Shown: one piece after another, positions 54,531 through 62,009 of the stretch
Position numbering within the stretch: position 1 is the stretch's first letter
How the letters are laid out: the number at the start of each line of letters is the position of its first letter
Assembly (NCBI GenBank): GCA_025363475.1
Contig: JANYDS010000096.1
Coordinates: 62,001 to 126,000, forward strand
DNA from: Terriglobia bacterium
GTDB taxonomy: Bacteria > Acidobacteriota > Terriglobia > Bryobacterales > Bryobacteraceae
Length of the DNA: 64,000 bases
Direction of reading: 5' to 3'
Program-made: the position numbers and the translations under genes
The notes under the pieces: generated by a model
What the model saw: the letters and a program-made list of their open reading frames with translations, nothing else
Database searches by the model: none
What the model was told of the DNA's origin: nothing

Positions 54531-55313
54531 ATGAAGGTGGCGCGGCTGTCTTTCGCGATTGCGCTTATGTTATTCGCCAGCCTCGGTCTGTGGGCGCTGC
54601 AGTTCGGGGGCAGGATCAGCGGTCGGCAATCGTCGGTCACCGGCGAACGGCAAGAGTCCTCGGAGTTTTATTTCAGCCGCCTGCAGTACAAATCCTTCGG
54701 ATATCGCGGCTTTCGCGGCACTTGGTCCCAGGATTTCCCCCGTGCGGACGATGATTGCCTCATTGTCATCCGGCGCCTGACACGCATTGATGCTCCGGCA
54801 CCTCTCAACGTTGTAGATCTCGATAGTGACCGGATTTTTAACTTCCCCTGGATCTACGCGGTCGGCGTGAACACATGGTCTTTCACGGACGCTGAGGCCG
54901 CACGTCTGCGCGATTATCTATCGAGGGGCGGGTTCCTCATGGTGGACCATTTTCACGGGGAAGCCGACTGGGCGCGTTTCATGGCGGGTATGAACATGGT
55001 GCTGCCGGATGCCATCGTGGAAGATCTCCCGGACAGCGACGCGATCTACCATAACGTCTACAGTATTGATGAGAAGTTTCAAATTCCCGGCGAGATCTAC
55101 GTCAACACAGGCCGCACTTACGAGAAGGATGGCTACGTACCCAGGTGGCGCGGTATTCGTGACAGCCACGGGCGCATCGTAGTGGCGATCTGCGCCAACA
55201 TGCACCTGGGCGACGCATGGGAATGGGCGAATACAGGGGAATACCCCGAGAAATTTTCTGGCCTCGCGTTTCGCATCGTGATCAACTATATAACCTACGC
55301 CATGAGCCATTAG
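54531..55313 (+). CDS. DUF4159 domain protein with N-terminal membrane/signal segment
   Basis: 260 residues. A hydrophobic N-terminus (MKVARLSFAIALMLFASLGL) is followed by a DUF4159 domain: FYFSRLQYKSFGYRGFRGTW, DLDSDRIFNFPWIYAV, LRDYLSRGGFLMVDHFHG and GLAFRIVINYITYAM. The fold is GATase-like, and family members often sit with MoxR/BatA-type genes, which are absent here. Function is unknown. The end of the gene overlaps the stop of the hicA remnant on the opposite strand. Confidence 0.85.
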   Translation: MKVARLSFAIALMLFASLGLWALQFGGRISGRQSSVTGERQESSEFYFSRLQYKSFGYRGFRGTWSQDFPRADDDCLIVIRRLTRIDAPAPLNVVDLDSDRIFNFPWIYAVGVNTWSFTDAEAARLRDYLSRGGFLMVDHFHGEADWARFMAGMNMVLPDAIVEDLPDSDAIYHNVYSIDEKFQIPGEIYVNTGRTYEKDGYVPRWRGIRDSHGRIVVAICANMHLGDAWEWANTGEYPEKFSGLAFRIVINYITYAMSH

Positions 55314-55366
55314 ACCCCAAGGCTGCGAAACCGCTTGATCAGTTCCCGGCGGGAGATCGGTTCCAA
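55310..55366 (-). pseudogene. hicA toxin remnant
   Basis: The minus strand just after hicB encodes LEPISRRELIKRFRSLGV then a stop at 55312-55310. This matches only the first helix of HicA mRNA-interferase toxins, whose dsRBD fold and catalytic His should follow but are missing; the DUF4159 gene occupies the expected place. The stub overlaps the hicB stop, the layout expected of a real hicBA pair. No start codon with a ribosome site is visible. Confidence 0.7.
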
Positions 55367-55368
55367 CT

Positions 55369-55617
55369 TCAGGCAGCCTTCACAGGTAAACCGATCCGTC
55401 CCATTTTAGGGATTTTTTCGTGATCGCGTATCTTCAGGATCAGCCACTCTTCGAGGACTTCCCGCAGTACTTCGCGACACTGATCCAGAGCCCGCTCGTT
55501 GGCCCAAACACCGGGCACGCCCGGGATCTCCCCAAAATACGTTTTGTCAGCGAGAACTTTGTAGCGAGCCCGCAACATGGCCTCGTGAATGTAGCGGCTG
55601 AGCATGAAATTCATCAT
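55369..55617 (-). CDS. hicB: HicB-family antitoxin
   Basis: 82 residues of the short HicB type: YIHEAMLRARYKVLADKTYF, IPGVPGVWANERALDQCREV and LREVLEEWLILKIRD, with the partial RNase-H-like fold of HicB. Normally neutralises HicA. Here the toxin is reduced to a stub directly downstream, so the antitoxin is orphaned and may persist through autoregulation or be decaying. ATG 55617 or 55614. Confidence 0.82.
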   Translation of the reverse strand: MMNFMLSRYIHEAMLRARYKVLADKTYFGEIPGVPGVWANERALDQCREVLREVLEEWLILKIRDHEKIPKMGRIGLPVKAA

Positions 55618-55729
55618 AGCGCGCGCCGGAAAGACAGACTCTCAGGGAGAGGTGGGCCGGGCACATTCCGCCACTGCCGGAACCCGGCGCCCATACTTTG
55701 AACAGAATATGAGCAGGAACCGGACACGA

Positions 55730-56239
55730 ATGAACGCTCCCTCAATCTTCGACTTAAGCCCTTCTGAAAAGCTCCAACTCGTGGAAGTTCTCTGGGATGA
55801 CATTGCTGCGGATCCGGAAGCCGTGCCGATCCATGACCGGCAAAAACTTGAACTCGCCGAAAGGAAAGCAAACCTCTCAGCAAACCCTGCTTCGGTGCCG
55901 TCATGGGATGAAGTAAGGCGCGCCTGGTTCGCGCGCACCACGCCCATTGATCTGGTGTTTGCGCCAGAGGCAGAAAAAGATATTGCAGAGGCTTACAGTT
56001 GGTACGAAGGCCGACGGGCTGGATTTGGGAGAGGAGTTTCTCAGTTCAGTCAACGTTTCCTTAGAACAAATCCGCCGTTGGCCCCAAATCCACGCCGTGG
56101 TCTGCGACAACTATCGTCGCGCACTAATCCGCAGGTTTCCTTACGGATTTTTTACGAAGAAGCGGACGGGACTGTGAGAATTTACGGTGTGTTGCATACT
56201 GCCCGCGATCCTCAAAAATGGCGTCAGCGCCTTGCCTGA
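55730..56239 (+). pseudogene. RelB-type antitoxin fused to ParE/RelE-type toxin, with two compensating frameshifts
   Basis: Residues 1-65 match small addiction-module antitoxins (LSPSEKLQLVEVLWDDIAAD, PSWDEVRRAW). With no stop, the frame runs straight into a ParE/RelE toxin (IDLVFAPEAEKDIAEAYSWY). One extra T in TTT at 56024-56026 shifts it out; the second frame then gives LGEEFLSSVNVSLEQIRRWP and NYRRALIRRFPYGFF. A missing T in the six-T run 56148-56153 returns it to the first frame for VRIYGVLHTARDPQKWRQRL. Both changes are in T runs. The toxin's middle 40 residues are therefore scrambled as read. True decay and consensus error are both possible. Confidence 0.78.
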
Positions 56240-56254
56240 GCGTGACTCTGCCTA

Positions 56255-57322
56255 TCACTTGCCAGTGCGCGGAGCCGCCTTCTCAACATATTGCAGAAAC
56301 TCCAGAAAATTCTTTTTCACTTCTTCTGGAGCCTCCTGTTCGGTCCAGTGCCCTACGCCAGGCAGCAGCACTTTCCGCCAGAGGTTCGGCACACTCTTTT
56401 CGAGATTGTCCACTCCGGCCCGTGCGAACTCGTAGACCAGATCGTCAGTCCCGCCGACAAACAGCGTCGGCTGCAGCATCTTCCTGCCCAACAGAAATGG
56501 CGTGTTCTGCCAGAAAAAATCCTGATTCCGATACCAGTTCAGACCACCGCGGAAGCCTGTTCTCCTGAACTCGCCGGCGTAAGAGTCCAAGTCCTCAGGC
56601 GTCAGCCATTTCGGCAGCAGGCCGGGATCCTTAACCGCATCAAACATCTTCTGATTGGAGCCAAAAACGAACGGCAGTTTGTGTTCTTTCGGAATCGAAC
56701 CGGAACCGGAGTAGAGGAATCTCCGCATGGTCTGTTTCGGGTCCGCATCCAACTCTTTCTCGGCCACACCGGGCTCCTGGAAATAAGTCTGGTAAAACTG
56801 CATTCCGGCGGGCACACGCGCTTTCATACCGTCGGTCGGTTTGACTGCTCCCTCCCCGCGCGCGCCATAAGGAACACTCAGCAACATCACAGCGCGGAAC
56901 ATGTCAGGTCTCAGAATGGCAGCATTTGAAGCCACCGGGGAACCCCAGTCGTGTCCGGCAATTACCGCCTGTTCGTAGCCCAGGACCTTTACCAGGCCGA
57001 CGATGTCGCCGACAAACTGGAGCTGCGTGTAATCCTCTACGCGCGGCGGCGCTTCTGTCTGACCGTAGCCGCGCATATCGGGTGCCACCACGTGATAACC
57101 GGCCGCAGCGATCGCCGGAATGATGTGGCGCCAGCTGTACCAAAGTTCCGGAAAACCGTGTACCAACACCACCAGCGGTCCTTCACCCTGTTCGGCGATG
57201 TGCATTTTGATGCCGTTCACGGTGACGAACCGGTGTTTGATCCCGCTCTTCTGCGCGGGTGCCGCTGGAATCATGACCGCCAGCATAGCAACGCAGGCGA
57301 GGGGCACCGGGCGAAAACGCAT
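56255..57322 (-). CDS. Secreted alpha/beta hydrolase (epoxide-hydrolase-like)
   Basis: 355 residues with a signal segment ending near PAAPAQ. The oxyanion motif is HGFPELWYSWRH, the nucleophile Asp lies in AGHDWGSPVA, and the catalytic His in GVGHWTEQE. Lid Tyr residues (FYQTYF, NWYRNQDF) fit epoxide hydrolases, which convert epoxides to diols; haloalkane dehalogenase is less likely. It begins three bases after the stop of the SAM methyltransferase gene, hence a two-gene transcript. Confidence 0.88.
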   Translation of the reverse strand: MRFRPVPLACVAMLAVMIPAAPAQKSGIKHRFVTVNGIKMHIAEQGEGPLVVLVHGFPELWYSWRHIIPAIAAAGYHVVAPDMRGYGQTEAPPRVEDYTQLQFVGDIVGLVKVLGYEQAVIAGHDWGSPVASNAAILRPDMFRAVMLLSVPYGARGEGAVKPTDGMKARVPAGMQFYQTYFQEPGVAEKELDADPKQTMRRFLYSGSGSIPKEHKLPFVFGSNQKMFDAVKDPGLLPKWLTPEDLDSYAGEFRRTGFRGGLNWYRNQDFFWQNTPFLLGRKMLQPTLFVGGTDDLVYEFARAGVDNLEKSVPNLWRKVLLPGVGHWTEQEAPEEVKKNFLEFLQYVEKAAPRTGK

Positions 57323-57325
57323 TAG

Positions 57326-58141
57326 TTAGAGGCTCACCGTAACCTTCATGAACGTCGCAGGAATCGATGTGGTGCCGTCGGTCGCGGTGTTCTGGGCGTT
57401 GGCCAGTTCCACCAGTTGCCCGTGAAGCTCAGCCACTTTCCCCGCCGCCTCCGCCGCTGCGTAGGCATTCATCGTTGGTCCGTAAAACGTCCTGAAGATT
57501 TCCACCAGTTCGGTGGGGCTCTTGTCATGCGAGGTGAAAAGAAAGACATCGCGCACCATCGAAATATTTTCCGCCGGTATGCCTGCCTGCCCGAATCGGT
57601 CAATGATATGAGATTCCACTCCCCACAACATCGGGCTGATAAAACCCTCTGGTGGTGGTGGCGCAAACGACGAACTGATCTTCAGCAACTGAGAAACAAA
57701 TGAGGTGGGGTCATTCGGAATCCAGTTCCCCATCACGATGCGACCACCGGGTTTCGTTACCCTCACCAGTTGCCTGGCCACATCAATTGGTTTGGGAGCG
57801 AACATGGCACCGAAAATCGACATGCTCAGGTCAAAGCATTGATCCGGTACGCCCTCGAGTGAGCAGGCGTCGCCTTCCTGAAATTTAAGATTGGTCAAAC
57901 CAGCCGCAGCAGCCCGCCGGTTCCCCGCCTCCACCAGATTCCGCGCGATATCAATCCCGGTCACATCGGCGCCCAGTTGCGCCACCGGCAACGCTGTTGT
58001 CCCGTCACCGCAACCGAGGTCGAGCACCTTCAAAGGCGCTGAGACTCCCAATGACTTCACCAGCGCCTCACCCGACGCCCGCATCATTCCCGCAATCTCC
58101 GTGAAATCGCCCTTTTCCCACAATGCCTGATTTGGATTCAT
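57326..58141 (-). CDS. Class I SAM-dependent methyltransferase
   Basis: 271 residues, cytoplasmic. The SAM site is VLDLGCGDGTTALPVAQLG, followed by VTGIDIARNLVEAGNRRAAA, EGDACSL and the post-I motif VTKPGGRIVMGNWIP. It resembles UbiE/COQ5-type or small-molecule methyltransferases; the substrate is unknown. ATG 58141. Upstream 58142-58388 contains no convincing gene. Confidence 0.88.
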   Translation of the reverse strand: MNPNQALWEKGDFTEIAGMMRASGEALVKSLGVSAPLKVLDLGCGDGTTALPVAQLGADVTGIDIARNLVEAGNRRAAAAGLTNLKFQEGDACSLEGVPDQCFDLSMSIFGAMFAPKPIDVARQLVRVTKPGGRIVMGNWIPNDPTSFVSQLLKISSSFAPPPPEGFISPMLWGVESHIIDRFGQAGIPAENISMVRDVFLFTSHDKSPTELVEIFRTFYGPTMNAYAAAEAAGKVAELHGQLVELANAQNTATDGTTSIPATFMKVTVSL

Positions 58142-58388
58142 TCTCAGATGTTATCGCGGAACCGCCCCGTGAAGTCGTTTCGAATACAAGCCCTGTTGCT
58201 GTGAGTTGTTTTCAGCTGGAGTTCCCGCAGATCAGCGTATTTGACCGCTTCGCGAGGATTTAAGTAAGCTGGCTGAACTGTTGGCAGCCCAATGGCAGCC
58301 CTAACGAAGCGGTTGCCGGACATGTGATAAGCTCCTCGGAAGCCGCAGCCCGGATTCAGAATCCAGGTTGAAATTTCAGTCGTACAGC

Positions 58389-59553
58389 ATGGACCAGACA
58401 ATGACGAAAAGAATCGCCCCGCTATTCGTTGGAATACTCATTATCGCCGCCGCGCTCACGAACGCTCATGCGCAGATTTCCACTCCGCAACAGCAGGCCG
58501 AGCAGGATGCGCTGGACGCAAAAACTCCCAAACTGAACTACACCGAAGAAGTGCTTCAGCTTCTCATCCCCGACTACACCATGGGGCAGACCGTTGGGGC
58601 AGACCGTTGGGGCATACCGTTGGGGCAGACGTTAATTCGGCCAATCACATTTTTGTCTATTCGCGCACCAATCCTCAAGGCATCACCCGCGGCGGCGCGG
58701 CGCAATGCTGTGGGAGTTCGAACCGGGCGGCAAGTTCGTCAAGGAATGGGGCCCGCACAATTACGCGGCGTCTTTCGCCCACTCAGTCCGGGTCGATAAG
58801 AACGACAACGTGTGGCAGGTCGATGAAGGCTCCGGCATGGTGGTCAAGTACAATCCCCAAGGCGTGCCGGTCGAACAATTCGGGCGGACGCTCGAAGCAA
58901 TCGACTACCTGGAAGATTCGCTCGAAAAGCAGGGCCACGGCTTTGAAAACGGGGCCCGCCGGGAAGCCCTGCCCGCAACTTCTGAAAATCTCCGTAAGAA
59001 GATACACCCGGATGGCAACGTCGGCACTTTCAATCGTCCCACAGACGTGGCCTGGGACTCCGCCGGCAATGTCTTCGTCATCGATGGCTACGGCAATTCA
59101 CGTCTGGTCAAGATCGCGCCCGGTGGCCACTGGCTGAAGTGGGTGGGTACCAATGGCACGGGCCCTGACCAGTTCAACATCGTTCACAGCGTTGCGGTTG
59201 ATAGAAATGACAATGTCTACGCCGCCAATCGCAACAATCACCGCATTCAGGTGTACGACGATAATCTGAACTTCAAGAAATCCATCACCGGTATGGGCGC
59301 ACCCTGGGGGTTATGCATTCCGAAGCCTGACGCCACCGGCAAGCAGTATATCTTCAGCTCCGATGGAACTTCCGGCCGCCTGTATAAGATCGACTATGAC
59401 AGCGGCAAGGTCGTTGGCTGGGCACAGACCAGTCTGGGCCGTGGAGAAGATGACGCCGGGCGGCTGATCCACGAGATCGGCTGCAAAGACCCGAACGTGG
59501 TGTACCTCGGCTCCGCCATTCTCTGGAACGTAACCAAGGTCACAATCAAGTAA
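58389..59553 (+). pseudogene. Secreted NHL-repeat beta-propeller protein, disrupted by tandem expansion and a second indel
   Basis: Three frames make one protein. Frame 1 (ATG 58389 or 58401) gives the signal peptide and KLNYTEEVLQLLIPDYTMGQ. Frame 2 continues VNSANHIFVYSRTNPQGITR. Frame 3 from about 58705 gives the propeller: FAHSVRVDKNDNVWQVDEG, VAWDSAGNVFVIDGYGNSRL, VHSVAVDRNDNVYAANRNNH, ending VTIK. The first shift is explained by two extra copies of a 13-base unit (26 bases); the second by a one-base loss or two-base gain near 58697-58705. Six-bladed NHL proteins of this type resemble peptidyl-alpha-hydroxyglycine lyase-like secreted proteins. As read, the gene is broken. Confidence 0.8.
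58583..58633 (+). repeat. 13-bp tandem repeat (four copies) inside the NHL gene
   Basis: GGGGCAGACCGTT at 58583-58595 and 58596-58608, GGGGCATACCGTT at 58609-58621, and GGGGCAGACGTT (12 bases) at 58622-58633. Keeping only the first and last copies restores the reading frame through MGQTVGADVNSANH, so two copies are probably late additions by slippage or unequal exchange. Confidence 0.9.
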
Positions 59554-59583
59554 GGTCACAATCAAGTAAGGTCACGATCAAGT
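59536..59583 (+). repeat. 16-bp tandem repeat (three copies) at the NHL gene stop
   Basis: AAGGTCACAATCAAGT at 59536-59551 and 59552-59567, then one mismatch (C-G for A) in the copy at 59568-59583. The first copy encodes the last residues and donates the T of the stop; the extra copies lie after the stop and so do no harm. It is the second tandem duplication in the same gene. Confidence 0.9.
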
Positions 59584-59608
59584 AAGCGGGTGCTCAAAAC
59601 GCCTCAGC

Positions 59609-61489
59609 CTATTCGACGCCGAAGGCCAGCAGCGCATTGCCGGGTGACCCGCCGCCGAGTGCGGCGTAACCCGAGGTAACGTAGACCATTCCATTCACCA
59701 CCGTGGCGCCAGGTCCGTCAATACGGCCACCATGCGTGGGCACACCGTTAACTGCCTTAAAATCCCGCTCGGTGCTGTACTCCCAAATGATGTTCCCGTT
59801 GGCAGCATTGTAGGCACGCATGATGCCGTTGGTGGCACCGGAGAATACAACGCCTGGGATCACGGTGACTGCGGCCGATTGCGCCTGCACGCACTTGGGA
59901 TCGCGAATGCCGTTCGGGCAGGGAATGGGAGGAGGACGTGTTGCCCACACCCGTTCGCCGGTCTCAATCTTCACGGCCGCAAGCCCACCGGCTTTCTCTG
60001 CCCCAAAACTGCCATCAGCATTGGCGAAATATACCAGGCTTCCATCGGTGGCTGATCCCCATTCCATGCCGCCACCCGTGCTTCCCAGCCCCAGCCGGTG
60101 AGACCATATGACCGCCCCTTTCTTGTCCGGATCAAGCCCCCAGCCGATTCCCGATTTCTGGCCGATCACGATAATGTCGCGGCCATTGGCAAGTGACTGC
60201 AACATAGGAGACTGACCGAAGTCGAAATCGGGGCCCTCCTCGGCGACTGGCGGACAGGTCTCTGAGCGGTCCTTGCTTTTGTCGTCTGCCCGGCAGTTGA
60301 CCACCCAGGCATCACCGGACAGCAGTTGTTGCGACCATGCCACCTGGCCGCTCTTGAGATCAATTGCCATCACGGCGTCGGAAGTAGCGGCCGCCGGCGC
60401 AGTGTAAGCATCGCCGGTGGCGAAATATAACATTCCGCGCTTAGCATCAACGGTGGGGGCGTTCCAAACCCCTGCTCCCGCCGGACCCCAAAGTTGGGTG
60501 CCTTTCGAAGTCTTCCTTGTGGGAGCGGGTGCGTCCGGTATCGTATATGTCTTCCAGATTTCGTTGCCGCTCGAAGCATTGTAGGCCACAATACTGCCCC
60601 GAAAAGTGCAGCACTCATAGCCGGGATCGCCGCCCGTCATTTCTTCCAGTGAGGCGACCGGTACATACAAACGCCCCTCATGAAGAACGGGCGCACCCGT
60701 GATCCGCGCGATCGGGTGCGTGTCCGATTTTTTCGTCCAGATCAGCTTGCCTGTCGCAGCGTCCACCGCGTAAACGTTGGCTTTGACGTCCCCGAAGTAA
60801 GCAGCGTACCGCGCCGGTTTCGAACCCTCCACGGCCGCGATGGTGATGGCTGTGCGGACACCGGACTGGGCGTGGAATGACCAATAAACACAGCCTGTCG
60901 CAGCGTTCAGGGAATAGACAATTCCCGTGTCTGAGGATGCATAAACGCGGCCTCCGGCGACGGTGGGCTGGCTGTACATTGAGCCGGCGTTGGGGAATCC
61001 GAAAGCCCATTTCAATTTCAGGCGGGGAACCTGAGCCGCCGTCAGCCCTGCCGCAGAAGCCGGCTGATAGCGTGTATTCCCGGCATCCGCGCCCCAGCCG
61101 TTCCAGCCGGGTCCTTTGGTCGGATCTGCTATGGCAGTCGCGGCACACCGATTGGGCATTTTCGAAGCATCACCCGATGAGTTGGAACCCAGCCGGCGTC
61201 CGACCACGTATTCGGCAAGCGTGCGCTTCTGCTCTGATGAAAGATCACGCGCCATAGCCGCCATAGGCCCGGTGGAAATCGCTTCGAGCACGGCCTCCGG
61301 AGTGCGGCGCGCCAGGTCTTCGCGATTGGGCGTTCGGCTGTCCGGGGCCGGGGCAGCGTGGCACTGTGCGCAATGGTTTTCAAAAAGCACGATGGCGCGC
61401 GCTCCCTGCGCGTGGAGCAACGGCGAGCCGGCTGAGCAAACCATCAAGGTAGTGACGGAAAAGAGAAACCAGTGAACACGCTGTTTCAT
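59609..61489 (-). CDS. Secreted cytochrome c-PQQ propeller dehydrogenase (polyvinyl-alcohol dehydrogenase-like)
   Basis: About 626 residues: signal peptide, N-terminal cytochrome c domain with CAQCH at about residue 40 and Met candidates in STGPMAAMARDLS, then an eight-bladed quinoprotein propeller (WNGWGADAGNTRYQPAS, GVWNAPTVDAKRGMLYFATG, SPMLQSLANGRDIIVIGQKS). Two adjacent Cys (ECCTFRG) may form the vicinal disulfide known from quinoprotein alcohol dehydrogenases. This layout matches PVA dehydrogenase-like enzymes that oxidise alcohols and pass electrons internally to haem. ATG 61489 starts the signal peptide; the frame reaches 61498. Confidence 0.88.
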   Translation of the reverse strand: MKQRVHWFLFSVTTLMVCSAGSPLLHAQGARAIVLFENHCAQCHAAPAPDSRTPNREDLARRTPEAVLEAISTGPMAAMARDLSSEQKRTLAEYVVGRRLGSNSSGDASKMPNRCAATAIADPTKGPGWNGWGADAGNTRYQPASAAGLTAAQVPRLKLKWAFGFPNAGSMYSQPTVAGGRVYASSDTGIVYSLNAATGCVYWSFHAQSGVRTAITIAAVEGSKPARYAAYFGDVKANVYAVDAATGKLIWTKKSDTHPIARITGAPVLHEGRLYVPVASLEEMTGGDPGYECCTFRGSIVAYNASSGNEIWKTYTIPDAPAPTRKTSKGTQLWGPAGAGVWNAPTVDAKRGMLYFATGDAYTAPAAATSDAVMAIDLKSGQVAWSQQLLSGDAWVVNCRADDKSKDRSETCPPVAEEGPDFDFGQSPMLQSLANGRDIIVIGQKSGIGWGLDPDKKGAVIWSHRLGLGSTGGGMEWGSATDGSLVYFANADGSFGAEKAGGLAAVKIETGERVWATRPPPIPCPNGIRDPKCVQAQSAAVTVIPGVVFSGATNGIMRAYNAANGNIIWEYSTERDFKAVNGVPTHGGRIDGPGATVVNGMVYVTSGYAALGGGSPGNALLAFGVE

Positions 61490-61498
61490 GTCATCCAT

Positions 61499-61721
61499 CC
61501 TATATCGAATTTCCCACGGAATTTCCGAGGCAGTTTGCCGGATGCCGGACCTGGTTTTGAGGCGCCGCCGCAGTGAGATTTAATTCCCGCAACACCTCAG
61601 GCATGTTCCCCGAGAAACTGCCTGGCAGCACCCTGCCAGCCCGGTTTAGAAGCCCCGACGCGCTAGCATGGGTCTCGATTTACCACCGTTTCTTCGACTC
61701 ATTTTAAGGAAAATTGAACAC
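61499..61721. other. Intergenic region upstream of the katG remnant
   Basis: 223 bases with no gene. It contains a perfect hairpin, CTGGCAG with CTGCCAG around CACC (61622-61639), without a T-tract, and TAAGGA (61705-61710) placed 11 bases before the remnant's ATG. The latter suggests the ancestral katG ribosome site survives. Confidence 0.45.
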
Positions 61722-62009
61722 ATGGAAAAAGACCTCAACACCCCCGAAACCGCCGCCAAATATCCCGTTGCCCACGGCCCCCGCAGACACACGGCAGCCG
61801 GTGCCGCCGGGAATGCCGAGTGGTGACCGAATCAACTCAATCTCAAAATCCTGCACCAGCACTCCCCCTTGTCCGATCCCATGGATAAAGACTTCAATTA
61901 CGCCGAAGAATTCAAAACCCTTGACCTCGACTCCGTCGTAAAAGACCTGGCCCAGGTCCGGGTGTCTCGCGGAGCACTCACCCGTCCAGCCTGGGAACTA
62001 GCTGCCTAG
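61722..62009 (+). pseudogene. katG: Catalase-peroxidase katG N-terminal remnant
   Basis: ATG 61722 opens MEKDLNTPETAAKYPVAHGP and NAEW, then TGA at 61824-61826 where KatG has its second Trp. Reading through in the same frame gives [20 protein letters not shown] and [19 protein letters not shown], the conserved start of KatG. Likeness stops near 61950, before the distal haem-site Arg-Trp-His, and the frame ends at 62009 inside the tail of the convergent PQQ gene. The remaining 600-plus residues are absent. So the gene has both a nonsense change and a large deletion. Confidence 0.85.

Noticed and set aside
58144-58401. 85-codon minus-strand frame and a T-arm-like GGATTCAGAATCC near 58350
   Set aside because: No recognisable protein family, and the T-arm-like stem lacks the rest of a tRNA.
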